Source: a virus | Reading direction: 5' to 3' (one strand) | DNA length: 40,773 nt | Virus record (IMG/VR): IMGVR_UViG_3300020442_004286 | Coordinates: 1-40,773 of that record | Shown: one piece after another, positions 8,054 through 17,588 of the stretch | Layout of the letters: every line of letters begins with the position of its first letter | Position numbering within the stretch: position 1 is the stretch's first letter | Translations under genes and position numbers: made by a program | The notes under the pieces: generated by a model | Databases searched by the model: none | What the model was told of the DNA's origin: nothing | The model's input: the letters and a program-made list of their open reading frames with translations, nothing else

Positions 8054-9111
8054 TGCATTACGTTGAACATCCTACAACATTACAAATTGAAATTTCATCA
8101 AATTGTAATTTGTGTTGTACAGGTTGTTGTCGGGTAGACGAAAATAGTTATGACATAAAGCCTAATAAATTTATTCCAAAAAATAAATTTTTAAGTGTTG
8201 AAATATTTAATAACCTTGTAAATGATCCTGCACTTAGTAAATTAAACAAGATTGAATTTTGCGGCACAATAGACGACCCACTTACTCATCCGAATTTTTT
8301 AGATTTTTTAAAAATTCTAAAGGAAAAGAATATTTCGTCTCAAATACATACAAACGCAAGTTTACGTACACCTGAATATTGGAAAAAAATAGCAGATTTG
8401 ACAAAACATGACGGACATACTTGTGTAAAGTTTAGTATTGATGGTTTAGAAGACACCAATCATTTATACAGACGTGGAGCTAATTGGAACAAAATTATGG
8501 AAAATGCTAAAGCATTTATAGAAGCAGGAGGAAATGCGTGGTGGCAAATGATTGTTTTTTCTTGGAATGACCATCAAATAGCTACAGCACAAAATTTAGC
8601 TAAAAAAATGGGATTTAACATGTTTAAGTATAGGCATGATAGGAGTAGGTCACCTAATGCAATCCAAGCTAAAGAAATGTCTGCTAAAAATTTTGGTACT
8701 AAAAAGACTAAAACTTACGAGCAACGAGTAAGATCTATGCAAACAATGTTACCTTTAAAAATTGAATGTTTTTCACAAAAAGAAAATTATTATTTTATAG
8801 GCCATAATGGTCAAGTTTGGCCTTGTTGTTTTTTAATGAATGCAAATTGGTCTACATTAACTCTAAGCGAAGAATATAACAATAGATTTGAAGGAAATTA
8901 TGGAAAACATTGGAATAATATAAATTACAAATCATTTAGTGAAATATTAAAATCACCTTTTTACACAGAAGATTTAGTTGATAGTTGGAAAAGTAAAAAA
9001 CACGGATCAGGTTGTAAAGACAGAGTTATAAGATGCACAGAAACTTGTAGTGTAAAAAGGTTAAAGGATAATCCTTTAGCAGATATCTCTCATGAAAATT
9101 GTATATTATAA
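8053..9111 (+). CDS. Radical SAM/SPASM protein, paralog of upstream gene
   Basis: 352 aa. The cluster motif is CNLCCTGC (C18, C22, C25) with a fourth cysteine directly after it. FCGTIDDPLTHP replaces the GGEP loop, FSIDGLEDTNHLYRRG is nearly the same as the matching part of the upstream paralog, and WPCCF plus C-terminal Cys residues (GCKD, RCTETC) form the SPASM-like region. Translation is coupled to the upstream gene (stop/start TAATG). The 3' end overlaps the convergent PLP gene by 6 nt. Confidence 0.85.
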   Translation: MHYVEHPTTLQIEISSNCNLCCTGCCRVDENSYDIKPNKFIPKNKFLSVEIFNNLVNDPALSKLNKIEFCGTIDDPLTHPNFLDFLKILKEKNISSQIHTNASLRTPEYWKKIADLTKHDGHTCVKFSIDGLEDTNHLYRRGANWNKIMENAKAFIEAGGNAWWQMIVFSWNDHQIATAQNLAKKMGFNMFKYRHDRSRSPNAIQAKEMSAKNFGTKKTKTYEQRVRSMQTMLPLKIECFSQKENYYFIGHNGQVWPCCFLMNANWSTLTLSEEYNNRFEGNYGKHWNNINYKSFSEILKSPFYTEDLVDSWKSKKHGSGCKDRVIRCTETCSVKRLKDNPLADISHENCIL

Positions 9112-9945
9112 TGCTCTAAGTAAAGGTCTTACACCTACAGGTTTTCCTTCTTTGGTTTTTGCTAAATGAATTGCTTTTGTCTGATAAAGATCAAAATCTT
9201 TGCATACTTTTTCATATTTTTCTTTATACTTGTTCCAAAAATATTCAGGACCTATATGATCTATAAATTTTATACCCAGGCTTACAAGGGCTTGACTATT
9301 CATGTTAAATTCATTCATTAATGTGATTGAACCTGAGGGTTTTTCTCTAGCATATCTCAATCCAATTCTATTTCCGCCAAGTCCACCTTTACTCAAACTG
9401 ATGCCCACAGTTTTGATAGCTGGATGATTGAAATCAAAAGAAATGTGTCTGATACAACTTATCCATGCACCATCAATATGCACAGAAATATTTTTCTTAT
9501 GTGCAGAATCTAATATTTGCTCCATGTCAGGATGTACATCTCCGTAAAACGGAAATGGCATAGATATTAATAACTCTTTGTTAGGGTCTAGTGTTTCTAC
9601 TGTAGTGTATTTAATATCATTGTTAAGACGCCAATGATACTTGTAATCGTTTTCAAAAATTTGTAAACTACCACACCTTTGATACAAATCATCAATATAT
9701 TGTGTGCAACCATTTATAATATCTCTGTGTTTAAAATTTTCTAAACCAAAAAATATACTTAATTTATGATTCTTCATATATTCATCAAACTTTTCTTTAA
9801 ATAATTCGTCTAAATTGTGTGTATGTACTGGATTTTGCTTGTAAAACCCATCATAAAGTTCGTTTATTTTTTTATCGTACATAGGCTGTGGTCTAGTGTG
9901 TTGCAACCATTCTTTTGTGTACTTTCTATTTGTGCTGTCTCTCAT
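9106..9945 (-). CDS. Minimal PLP-dependent aminotransferase-like protein
   Basis: 279 aa, much shorter than the 350-450 aa of fold-type I aminotransferases. It still shows the PLP core: HIDGAW with Asp158 (pyridine-nitrogen ligand), and GISLSKGGLGGNRIGL with the candidate Schiff-base Lys186 and phosphate-contact Arg193. The chain ends soon after the large domain, so the small C-terminal domain is reduced or absent. A paralog lies at 21757-22614. It may be an aminotransferase, lyase or a degenerate regulator. It is a lone minus-strand gene between two plus-strand radical SAM blocks, with its start 40 nt from the divergent array. Confidence 0.7.
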   Translation of the reverse strand: MRDSTNRKYTKEWLQHTRPQPMYDKKINELYDGFYKQNPVHTHNLDELFKEKFDEYMKNHKLSIFFGLENFKHRDIINGCTQYIDDLYQRCGSLQIFENDYKYHWRLNNDIKYTTVETLDPNKELLISMPFPFYGDVHPDMEQILDSAHKKNISVHIDGAWISCIRHISFDFNHPAIKTVGISLSKGGLGGNRIGLRYAREKPSGSITLMNEFNMNSQALVSLGIKFIDHIGPEYFWNKYKEKYEKVCKDFDLYQTKAIHLAKTKEGKPVGVRPLLRAL

Positions 9946-9971
9946 AGTAATACTTATATGTTATATGCGTA

Positions 9972-9979
9972 TATAAATA
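9972..9979 (+). promoter_or_regulatory. T4-late-type promoter TATAAATA before the radical SAM array
   Basis: This is an exact TATAAATA in the only gap before the 23-kb plus-strand gene run. With the T4 geometry (element at -13 to -6) the start site falls on 9985, the A of the ATG, predicting a leaderless mRNA. No Shine-Dalgarno is visible upstream of the ATG, which agrees. Confidence 0.55.
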
Positions 9980-9984
9980 TAATA

Positions 9985-11172
9985 ATGAAGCCGTGTATTT
10001 TGCCTTGGATAAATTTTAGCACAAATACATTCGGCAGACCCAGAGTCTGTGGATATAGCAGTGTGAAAACTCCTACTAAACTAAAAGACAGTACTCTTTC
10101 TGTTGAATGGAACAGTGACTATTTTAGAAAAATTAGGAAAGATTTTCTAGCCGGAAAGTGGCCAGAAAATTGCAGTCGTTGTGAGTATGTAGAAAAACTT
10201 AAAGGTGTTAGCAAAAGACAAGACGAAAATGGTTTTTGGTTTGATCAATACAAACATTTAATTGATCAAACAAAAGAAGATGGTAGCGTGCCGTATGACC
10301 CGCCACATATAGATGTACGCACAGGTATGATATGTAATTTAAAATGTATTCATTGTGGTACAGGAGCAAGTAGTAAATGGCAGGAAGATAAATTACTTTT
10401 AGATAAGTACCCCAACACAGAAAACTATAACATAGATAATAAATGGATTGAACAGCAAAACGAATTTTGGAATCACTTACGCAGTAAATGGCATGAAACA
10501 AAAAGATATAATTTTTTAGGCGGTGAAAGTTTTGCAAACAAAAGGCATAACGAATTTTTAAAAGATTTATCAGAAACTGAACATGCAAAAAATGTGCATC
10601 TTGCATATGTATCAAATGGGACACTTATAAATGAAGATAGGTTACAACAATTAAGTAAATTCAAACATATTGTTATGAGACTTAGTATAGATGCTTTGGA
10701 AAGGGCAGGTGAATATTTTAGATTTCCTATAAAATGGGAAACGTTTACAAAACAGCTTAAAGTAATTGATAATTTTGTTGCAGATAAAAATAATTTTGAT
10801 ATAGGAGTACAATGGACTTGTAGTAACGTAAGTATGTTTTATCTTATAGACACTTATGATATAATTAGAAAAGAATTTCCTAACATTAAATTTTTATTCT
10901 GCAATCATGTTGAATGGCCAATTCACATGAGTGCTCAGGTGTTACCACTTGAATTAAAAAATAAAATAAAAGATAAGATTGCTAATTATAATTTTAAAGA
11001 AAGAGATTTAGAAGATTATCCTTTTTATGTTAATCATATGATGGAAAAAGATTTATGGGAAGAGCACGGCCATACATTTATGAATTATCTAGATGATTTG
11101 GATACTGCAAGAAAGATTAGTTGGAGATACAATTTTCAGGAAATGGAGTTAGATAAGTATGATCCAAGATAA
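9985..11172 (+). CDS. N-terminal-twitch radical SAM protein (array member 1)
   Basis: 395 aa from ATG 9985. A longer frame from 9817 would read antisense through the PLP gene and across the promoter, and its N-terminus is unlike the family. The N-terminal twitch module has C4-x17-C22 and C63-x2-C66, linked by the helix WNSDYFRKIRKDFLAGKWP. The radical SAM motif is CNLKCIHC (C117, C121, C124), followed by an S-S-K-W segment and a GGES loop (179-182). The second twitch cysteine is C-G rather than the usual C-C. This architecture implies one SAM-binding [4Fe-4S] cluster plus one auxiliary cluster placed before the barrel. Overlaps the next gene by 14 nt. Confidence 0.85.
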   Translation: MKPCILPWINFSTNTFGRPRVCGYSSVKTPTKLKDSTLSVEWNSDYFRKIRKDFLAGKWPENCSRCEYVEKLKGVSKRQDENGFWFDQYKHLIDQTKEDGSVPYDPPHIDVRTGMICNLKCIHCGTGASSKWQEDKLLLDKYPNTENYNIDNKWIEQQNEFWNHLRSKWHETKRYNFLGGESFANKRHNEFLKDLSETEHAKNVHLAYVSNGTLINEDRLQQLSKFKHIVMRLSIDALERAGEYFRFPIKWETFTKQLKVIDNFVADKNNFDIGVQWTCSNVSMFYLIDTYDIIRKEFPNIKFLFCNHVEWPIHMSAQVLPLELKNKIKDKIANYNFKERDLEDYPFYVNHMMEKDLWEEHGHTFMNYLDDLDTARKISWRYNFQEMELDKYDPR

Positions 11173-12301
11173 ACCATTATGTTATGCTCCTTTTATAGGA
11201 ATGTATGCAACAGGATATGAGCAGTATGCACCTTGTTGTGTTGCAAAAAAAGATACATATGAAAATTTAGATCCAGCTGATTATTGGAAAAGCGAAGAGT
11301 TACAAAAAATAAGAAAAGATTTACTTGCAGGAAAATGGCCAGACGCATGTGCTTTTTGTAAAAATAAATCTGACAAAGGATTAAAAAGCGAAACATGGAT
11401 ATGGGACAAGCATATGTCTAAAGTAGATGTTGAGCTAGATATTCAATATGGTAACACTACAAAAGGACCTATGTTTTTAGATTATAGACCTAGCAATTTA
11501 TGTAATCTTAAATGTAGAATGTGTGTACCAAACGCAAGTAGTCAAATTACAAAGGAATTTCAAGAAAATCCTGAAATGCAAAAATGGTTCAAAGCACCAG
11601 AGAAAATTGTCAAGAATTTTGATTTGTTTAAAAATTTTACAAATAATATACAATTAAAACAAATAAAAATTTTAGGAGGAGAACCTACACTTGACCCATT
11701 AGTATTAGATTTTTTAGAAGCAATAATAGACAATTATGATACATTGCCTGCACTTAGATTTACTACAAACGGTACTAATCTAAATAAACGTTTTCGTAAC
11801 ATAATGGAAAAGTTTAAGGATATTCATATTGTGTTTAGTGTTGATGCAGTCGGAAGTGCATATGAATATATAAGAACAAATGCTAGTTGGAAAAAAACAA
11901 AAAAGATTATTGAAGAAATATTTGAAAAAGATATGGCAAAAGTATACGGATTTAACATTGTGTTAATGCCTTATAATATATTTCATTTAACTGATTTGCT
12001 AAAATGGTTTAAAGAGTTACAAAATAAAAATTATGATTTTGAAACATTCTATGAATTAAGTGAAGGTTATAATACTGAAATGAGTAGTGTGTTACCTGAT
12101 CATATGTCAAAAGCAACTCAATCATTGATTGATTGGAGTTTTGAAAATAATTATGACATAGATGACATTTTGAAATTGCTAGAATCAGTAACTTTTAATA
12201 CAAAAGCGTTTAATTATTTCAAGGAGTATAATAATAGTTTAGATAAAATAAGAAAAACTTCTCTTTTAAATTTAGATAAAAGGTTTGCAAATTATGCCTA
12301 A
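11159..12301 (+). CDS. N-terminal-twitch radical SAM protein (array member 2)
   Basis: 380 aa. The twitch cysteines are C8-x17-C26 (CC) and C64-x2-C67 with the helix LQKIRKDLLAGKWPD. The radical SAM motif is CNLKCRMC (C115, C119, C122), followed by VPNASSQ and ILGGEPTLDP. FSVDAVGSAYEYIR is the conserved mid-barrel strand. The SVLP motif seen in sister proteins is present. Its C-terminus (LDKIRKTSLLNLDKRF) keeps the D-x-x-R part of the shared tail motif but lost the D-x-x-P part. GGAG lies upstream of the ATG inside the preceding gene. Confidence 0.87.
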   Translation: MIQDKPLCYAPFIGMYATGYEQYAPCCVAKKDTYENLDPADYWKSEELQKIRKDLLAGKWPDACAFCKNKSDKGLKSETWIWDKHMSKVDVELDIQYGNTTKGPMFLDYRPSNLCNLKCRMCVPNASSQITKEFQENPEMQKWFKAPEKIVKNFDLFKNFTNNIQLKQIKILGGEPTLDPLVLDFLEAIIDNYDTLPALRFTTNGTNLNKRFRNIMEKFKDIHIVFSVDAVGSAYEYIRTNASWKKTKKIIEEIFEKDMAKVYGFNIVLMPYNIFHLTDLLKWFKELQNKNYDFETFYELSEGYNTEMSSVLPDHMSKATQSLIDWSFENNYDIDDILKLLESVTFNTKAFNYFKEYNNSLDKIRKTSLLNLDKRFANYA

Positions 12302-13583
12302 TTATAAAAATAAACCTGATAGTTTTTTACAAAAGAATAAGTCAATCTGTATTTTGCCTTGGATTCATACTTCTGTAAAACCCAATAGTGAAGCAAAACC
12401 TTGTTGTAGATTTCAGCATTATTTGCCTGAGCATAAAGATATAAAAAATATAAACGTAGTTGATTACAAAACACCACAAGACATTTTACAAAGTGCAGCT
12501 TATAATGAGTTGCGTGAAAAAATGTTGCGAGGTGAATTTATTCCTGGGTGTAGCAAGTGTTATAGAGAAGAAGATAGACATGGGCATAGTATGAGAATGG
12601 GAGAATGGAGTCTCTATGATTCAAAAAAAATAATCGAAAATGAAGATATTGGATTAAGATACTTGGAGGTAGCATTTGGTAACTATTGTAATTTAGCTTG
12701 TAGAACTTGTAATTCTGAATTATCAACAAATTGGTACGATGATGATATTATTTTATCTAAAGATAAGGGGTATATTGATAGAAAACCGTGGAAAAAAGTC
12801 ACTGATGTAGAATATAATTGGCCAAGTAACGAACTTACAGAATTAAAACAAATTAAATTTACAGGCGGCGAGCCTATGTTGCACCCTAACTTTATAAAAT
12901 TTATAGATATTTTAATTCAAAGCGATCTAGCAAAAAATATAAAATTAGAAATTTTTACAAATTGTAGTTGGGTTCCTAAACAAAAAGTATTAAGTAGGCT
13001 AAGCAAATTTAAGGAAATAGAAATTTGCATGTCAATTGACGGTTTTGGAAAACTTAATGATTATTTACGACATAAATCAAAATGGGAAATAGTACATGAC
13101 AGTTTAAAAACTTGGTTAGATTATGACAAAGAGAATCCTAGAGCTAATGCAGTGCTATCTCCTACAATTTCAGTATATAATATATTTGATATTTTTGAAC
13201 TAATGGATAATTATGCAAAATATAGAACAGAACGAAAATTAAAAACAGATCGTAGTCATTTGGTCATATCAACCGCAGTATATCCTGAATATGTTGGTTT
13301 TAGAAATATAGGAGATAAAGTCCGTGCAGTAGTACATTTGGAAAAAATTTATAATAGGTATACTAAAGATTTAGCAAATTACGATTTACGTTTTAAATTA
13401 ATTACTAGAGCTTTTAATAAAATAAAAAACGAAGTTGAAAAAGAAACAAATGGTGTGCATCCTAAATTTTTAGACTTTATTAAAGACTTAGATGAAATAA
13501 GAAAACAAAATTTAAAGGATTATATTCCTAATTTATATAGATATCTTGAAGATTGTGGTTGGATAAATTATGAAAAAAGATAA
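12294..13583 (+). CDS. N-terminal-twitch radical SAM protein (array member 3)
   Basis: 429 aa from ATG 12294, which follows AAAGG by 10 nt; an in-frame TTG at 12285 is possible. The twitch module is C19-x17-C37 (CC) and C86-x2-C89 in CSKCYREED. The radical SAM motif is CNLACRTC (C132, C136, C139), then S-T-N-W and FTGGEPMLHP. ICMSIDGFGKLNDYLR is the core strand. The tail LDEIRKQNLKDYIPNLYRYL matches the shared C-terminal signature. It overlaps both neighbours by 8-14 nt, consistent with a single translationally coupled operon. Confidence 0.87.
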   Translation: MPNYKNKPDSFLQKNKSICILPWIHTSVKPNSEAKPCCRFQHYLPEHKDIKNINVVDYKTPQDILQSAAYNELREKMLRGEFIPGCSKCYREEDRHGHSMRMGEWSLYDSKKIIENEDIGLRYLEVAFGNYCNLACRTCNSELSTNWYDDDIILSKDKGYIDRKPWKKVTDVEYNWPSNELTELKQIKFTGGEPMLHPNFIKFIDILIQSDLAKNIKLEIFTNCSWVPKQKVLSRLSKFKEIEICMSIDGFGKLNDYLRHKSKWEIVHDSLKTWLDYDKENPRANAVLSPTISVYNIFDIFELMDNYAKYRTERKLKTDRSHLVISTAVYPEYVGFRNIGDKVRAVVHLEKIYNRYTKDLANYDLRFKLITRAFNKIKNEVEKETNGVHPKFLDFIKDLDEIRKQNLKDYIPNLYRYLEDCGWINYEKR

Positions 13584-14874
13584 CACATTTTGTATTATGC
13601 CATTTGTGCATCAAAATCTAAAACAAGAAGGTAGAGTATGTGCTTGTTGGAGAGCTCAAGGAGATCTTGGTAATAGTACAACAGACAGTCTGCTTGACAT
13701 ATTTAATAGTTCAGAAACAAAAGAGCTTAGACGTGCATTGCTTAATGGAGAAAAACCAGAAGGTTGTAGAAGTTGTTGGGATACCGAAGATTCTAATGTA
13801 GAAAGTACAAGACAACAATGTTTTACAAATTGGAAATATGAATACAATACAATTAATTTTGCTGATGGATCAAAAACTAACGATGATGAAAATACAAAAC
13901 AATTAGAAAATTATGTAAGAAATAACATAAAAGAAGATTATAGTTATCCTGTTGAAAATTTAAAAAGTATAGAAGTAAGATTTGATAATATTTGTAATTT
14001 AATGTGTAGGCATTGCAGTCCTGTTTACAGTAGTTTATGGGAAAAGGCAGTGAAAAAAATGCCTGCTTTACAAGATGCTTCTGCAGGAAAAAGAAGAGAA
14101 GAAACACATATTAGTTTAACAGATAACATTGTTAATGAAATAGAATATCTTGCTCCAAATTTACAAGAAATTTTAATAACAGGTGGAGAACCTTTATATC
14201 ATTCAAAACATTATGAATTTTTAAAAAACTTAGAACCTTATGCAGAAAACATTACCTTAAATTATAATTCTAATTTTAGTACATTAGAGTACGGCGGCAA
14301 AAATATTATTCCTTTATGGAAAAAATTTAAAAGAGTTGGTGTACTTGTAAGTCTTGATGCTTATCCTGACATTTATTCATATATAAGAGTTTATGGAAAA
14401 ATAGATAAGGTTGAAAGTAATATTAAAAAAGCAAAAAAAGAATTAAGTAACCTTGCACTACAAGCAACTTGTACAACAAGTGTGTTGAATATTACGAGAC
14501 TTCATCACGTAATTAGATATTATATTTCTTTAAGAACAGGAATACATGCAAGTATAGTTCAATATCCTAGTCAACTCAACCCTAGGGTTTTACCAAAACA
14601 GCTAAAAGAAAAAATTACACATGAATGGAAAAATTTTGTAGAAAATTTAGATAATATCTTGGACGAAGAAAAAGTTTTTAACAAAAAATATCGAGACTAT
14701 TGTAAAAGGAGAATTCCACAAGTAGGAAATAAAATGATAAAGTATATGAATTCTGTGGATAACTTTGATTCTGATTGGAAATCATTTATTAATTTTGCAA
14801 AAACACAAGACGAATACCATAATACAGATATTTTAGATTATTATCCAGAGTTTAAGGAGTATTGGAATGTCTAA
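13570..14874 (+). CDS. N-terminal-twitch radical SAM protein (array member 4)
   Basis: 434 aa. The twitch module is C8-x17-C26 (read as C-A-C, with an extra Cys24) and C66-x2-C69 in CRSCWDTED. The radical SAM motif is CNLMCRHC (C142, C146, C149), followed by SPVYSSLW and ITGGEPLYHS. The core strand LVSLDAYPDIYSYIR and the RVLPKQLKEKI motif are shared with array members 1, 5 and 6. The tail ILDYYPEFKEYW fits the shared C-terminal signature. The linker between twitch and barrel (about 80-130) is longer and acidic. Confidence 0.87.
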   Translation: MKKDNTFCIMPFVHQNLKQEGRVCACWRAQGDLGNSTTDSLLDIFNSSETKELRRALLNGEKPEGCRSCWDTEDSNVESTRQQCFTNWKYEYNTINFADGSKTNDDENTKQLENYVRNNIKEDYSYPVENLKSIEVRFDNICNLMCRHCSPVYSSLWEKAVKKMPALQDASAGKRREETHISLTDNIVNEIEYLAPNLQEILITGGEPLYHSKHYEFLKNLEPYAENITLNYNSNFSTLEYGGKNIIPLWKKFKRVGVLVSLDAYPDIYSYIRVYGKIDKVESNIKKAKKELSNLALQATCTTSVLNITRLHHVIRYYISLRTGIHASIVQYPSQLNPRVLPKQLKEKITHEWKNFVENLDNILDEEKVFNKKYRDYCKRRIPQVGNKMIKYMNSVDNFDSDWKSFINFAKTQDEYHNTDILDYYPEFKEYWNV

Positions 14875-16171
14875 TACTTTTTGTCCTATTCCCTGGAACT
14901 TTCAAGCAGTGCAAAATAATGGAACAGTGCGTGTTTGCTGTCAAATGAATATGACTAAAGGTAGAGGCACGCTATTCAAGGACGATGGTGCGCCTTATAA
15001 TGCAGGAAAAGATGATTTAGATAGTGCTAGAAATGCAAAACTTATTAAAAGCGTAAGAAAAGACATGTTACAGGGCAACTGGCCTAAGGATTGTGTGAGA
15101 TGTATGCAAGAAGAACAAAGTGGCTTACGTAGCAGAAGAATATATGAAAATGAATCTTGGAATTTGACAGTTGAACAAGCAAAAGAATTTACAGAAGGTG
15201 ATGGTACTATAGATTCTAAAAAATTTCCATTGGTATATTATGATTTAAGGTTTGGAAATTTGTGTAATTTAGCATGTAGAATGTGCGGACCAGAAGATAG
15301 TCATACTTGGTACAAAGATTGGGCAAAAATGTACGGTCCAGAATGGGATGATACACACGGCAAAGTTAAATTACAAAAAAATTCAAAAGGTAGATGGGTA
15401 ACTGATGCATATGATTGGCATTACAGCACAAAATTTTGGGATCATATAGAATCTAATTTACAAAATATTCAACATGTTTATATGGCAGGTGGAGAACCAT
15501 TGTTAATTGAGCGTCATTATGAATTTTTACAAAAGTGTATTGATGCAGGTGTTGCAAAAAATATTATTATAGAATATAATACAAATTTAACAAATATTCC
15601 TCACAAAGTTTTACCTATGTGGGAAAAATTTAAACTTATAAGAATAGGTGCAAGTATTGACGGATATGGTAAAGTCCAAGAATACCAAAGATATCCTTCT
15701 AAATGGTCTGCTATAGAAAAAAACTTACAAAAAATCGATAGTATGCCCCAAAATATTTCAGCTTGGATTGCTTTTACTGTTACAAATATAAATGTCTATC
15801 ATGTGCCTGAATTTATTTCTTGGAAATTACAACAAAATTTTAAAAAAATAAACAAAGGAAAAACAAAAATTATTACGCATCATGTTTGTCATAAACCTTG
15901 GTACAGTAGTATAAGAGTTTTGCCTAGTAATACCAAAAAAGATATCACAGCTCATTATGAAGATTGGAAAGAAAAGTTTGAAACATATGATGATAATACC
16001 AAGAAACGTGCATGTTCAATTTTAGACAGTATAAGTAACTACATGAATGCAAAAGATGAGAGTGATAAATTATCAAATTTTGTAGAATACACTAAAAAAC
16101 TTGACACAATAAGAAATCAAAGCATTTTAGATATAGTACCTCAATATAAAGACATATTCGATGAAAAATAA
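14867..16171 (+). CDS. N-terminal-twitch radical SAM protein (array member 5)
   Basis: 434 aa; AAGGAG precedes the ATG by about 8 nt. The twitch module is C6-x17-C24 (CC) and C76-x2-C79 in CVRCMQEEQSGLRSR. The radical SAM motif is CNLACRMC (C133, C137, C140), then GPEDSHTW and AGGEPLLIE. GASIDGYGKVQEYQR is the conserved core strand and RVLPSNTKKDI the shared motif in the C-terminal half. The tail LDTIRNQSILDIVPQYKDIF is the clearest form of the shared C-terminal signature. Close sister of members 6 and of the distant copy at 37788. Confidence 0.88.
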   Translation: MSNTFCPIPWNFQAVQNNGTVRVCCQMNMTKGRGTLFKDDGAPYNAGKDDLDSARNAKLIKSVRKDMLQGNWPKDCVRCMQEEQSGLRSRRIYENESWNLTVEQAKEFTEGDGTIDSKKFPLVYYDLRFGNLCNLACRMCGPEDSHTWYKDWAKMYGPEWDDTHGKVKLQKNSKGRWVTDAYDWHYSTKFWDHIESNLQNIQHVYMAGGEPLLIERHYEFLQKCIDAGVAKNIIIEYNTNLTNIPHKVLPMWEKFKLIRIGASIDGYGKVQEYQRYPSKWSAIEKNLQKIDSMPQNISAWIAFTVTNINVYHVPEFISWKLQQNFKKINKGKTKIITHHVCHKPWYSSIRVLPSNTKKDITAHYEDWKEKFETYDDNTKKRACSILDSISNYMNAKDESDKLSNFVEYTKKLDTIRNQSILDIVPQYKDIFDEK

Positions 16172-17570
16172 AGTAAGTGATACATTTTGTTTGCTACCAT
16201 GGGTACATTTAAGTACTAGGCCTGATGGCTCAATGAGAGTCTGTTGTACTGCTAACGCAAGTAGCGTAGGGCCAACTAATGATAAAAAGTATGGAGGCCA
16301 AGTAGGTATATTAAAAGATGATGAAGGTAGGCCTAACAACTTAAATGTAAGTGATTTTCAGACTGCTTGGAACAGTGAATATATGAAAAATGTTCGGCTA
16401 CAGATGTTAAACGGTGAAAAACCTCCTAGTTGTCTCAAGTGTTATAAAGAAGAAGATGCAGGGCATCGTAGTAAACGCATGTGGGAAACAGATTACTGGA
16501 GTAAACGTGTAGATGTAGATAAAATTCTACAAGAAACAAATGCAGATGGAAGTGTGCCGCCTAATTTAGCTTATATAGATTTGCGTTTTGGAACTAAATG
16601 TCAACTTGCTTGTGTAATGTGTTCGCCACACGACAGTAGTGGTTGGATAAAAGATTACAAAGCAATTTTTCCAGCAGTAAAAAATGAGTCATTAAAAGAA
16701 ATAATGCAATGGAAAGATAAAGGTTCTACTAACGGAAGTAGTTACAATTGGCATAAACAAAATCCTACTTTTTGGAAACAGTTTTACGAACAAATGCCAA
16801 GTATGCAACAGATTTATTTTGCTGGTGGCGAAAGTTTAATTATAGAAGAACACTACGAAATCCTTGAACATGCTATTAAAATGGGTTATGCAAAAGATCT
16901 TGAACTTCGATATAATTCTAATGGTGTAGAATGGCGAGAAGATTTATTTGATTTATGGAAGGAATTTAAACTTGTAAGATTTCATTATTCTATTGATAGT
17001 ATTAAACAAATGAATGATTACATCAGGTACCCTAGTAATTGGAAACGCCAAGAAGAAGTATTTCATCTTTTAGATACACAAACAACAGATAATGTTGAAG
17101 TGACTATTGCTACAGCCGTTCAGGCATTAAACATTTACTATCTACCTGATTTGATACAATGGAAATTAGAACAGAATTTTAAAAAAGTAAACATGTGGCC
17201 ATTTGGTGCAGGAGGTATAAGTCAACACTTTGTTTATTGGCCTGGTCATCTTAATGTCAAAGTTTTGCCTAAATGGTTTAAAGAAGAATGCCATAAAAAA
17301 TATGAATCATGGTATCCTTGGTGGGAAAAGAACTGGGAGCTAGGAATTCCTAGTTGGCATAAAGGAAAAGTAAATTTTGCTCAATGGCGCACAGCAGAAT
17401 ATGGAATCAAAAGATTAGAAGGAATTTTAAGTTTTATGGATAGCGAAGACTGGAGCAGACGCTTACCAGAAATGCAAGAATTTTTACAATTATGTGATCA
17501 GCAAAGAGGTATAAGTTTTGCAGAAACATTTCCGGAGATGAAGGACATATTTATTGACTTGCAACAATAA
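16161..17570 (+). CDS. N-terminal-twitch radical SAM protein (array member 6)
   Basis: 469 aa, the longest of the set. The twitch module is C10-x17-C28 (CC) and C91-x2-C94 in CLKCYKEEDAGHRSKR. The radical SAM motif is CQLACVMC (C147, C151, C154), followed by SPHDSSGW and AGGESLIIEE (S in place of P). FHYSIDSIKQMNDYIR is the core strand. The KVLPKWFKEEC motif and the tail CDQQRGISFAETFPEMKDIF are conserved. Extra Trp/Tyr-rich residues around 390-420 (WYPWWEKNWE) distinguish it from its sisters. It ends 18 nt before the next gene. Confidence 0.88.
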   Translation: MKNKVSDTFCLLPWVHLSTRPDGSMRVCCTANASSVGPTNDKKYGGQVGILKDDEGRPNNLNVSDFQTAWNSEYMKNVRLQMLNGEKPPSCLKCYKEEDAGHRSKRMWETDYWSKRVDVDKILQETNADGSVPPNLAYIDLRFGTKCQLACVMCSPHDSSGWIKDYKAIFPAVKNESLKEIMQWKDKGSTNGSSYNWHKQNPTFWKQFYEQMPSMQQIYFAGGESLIIEEHYEILEHAIKMGYAKDLELRYNSNGVEWREDLFDLWKEFKLVRFHYSIDSIKQMNDYIRYPSNWKRQEEVFHLLDTQTTDNVEVTIATAVQALNIYYLPDLIQWKLEQNFKKVNMWPFGAGGISQHFVYWPGHLNVKVLPKWFKEECHKKYESWYPWWEKNWELGIPSWHKGKVNFAQWRTAEYGIKRLEGILSFMDSEDWSRRLPEMQEFLQLCDQQRGISFAETFPEMKDIFIDLQQ

Positions 17571-17588
17571 ATGTGTTAGTATAAAGGT

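Noticed and set aside
9817-9984. In-frame 56-codon extension upstream of the first N-twitch radical SAM gene
   Set aside because: It reads antisense through the start of the PLP gene and across the TATAAATA element, and its hydrophobic sequence has no counterpart in sister proteins. ATG 9985 gives the family-typical C-x-x-P-W start.
13877-14107. Minus-strand frames opposite the radical SAM and other genes
   Set aside because: They are Phe/Leu/Ser-rich shadows of Lys/Glu/Asn-rich genes, with no ribosome-binding site, motif or homology signal.
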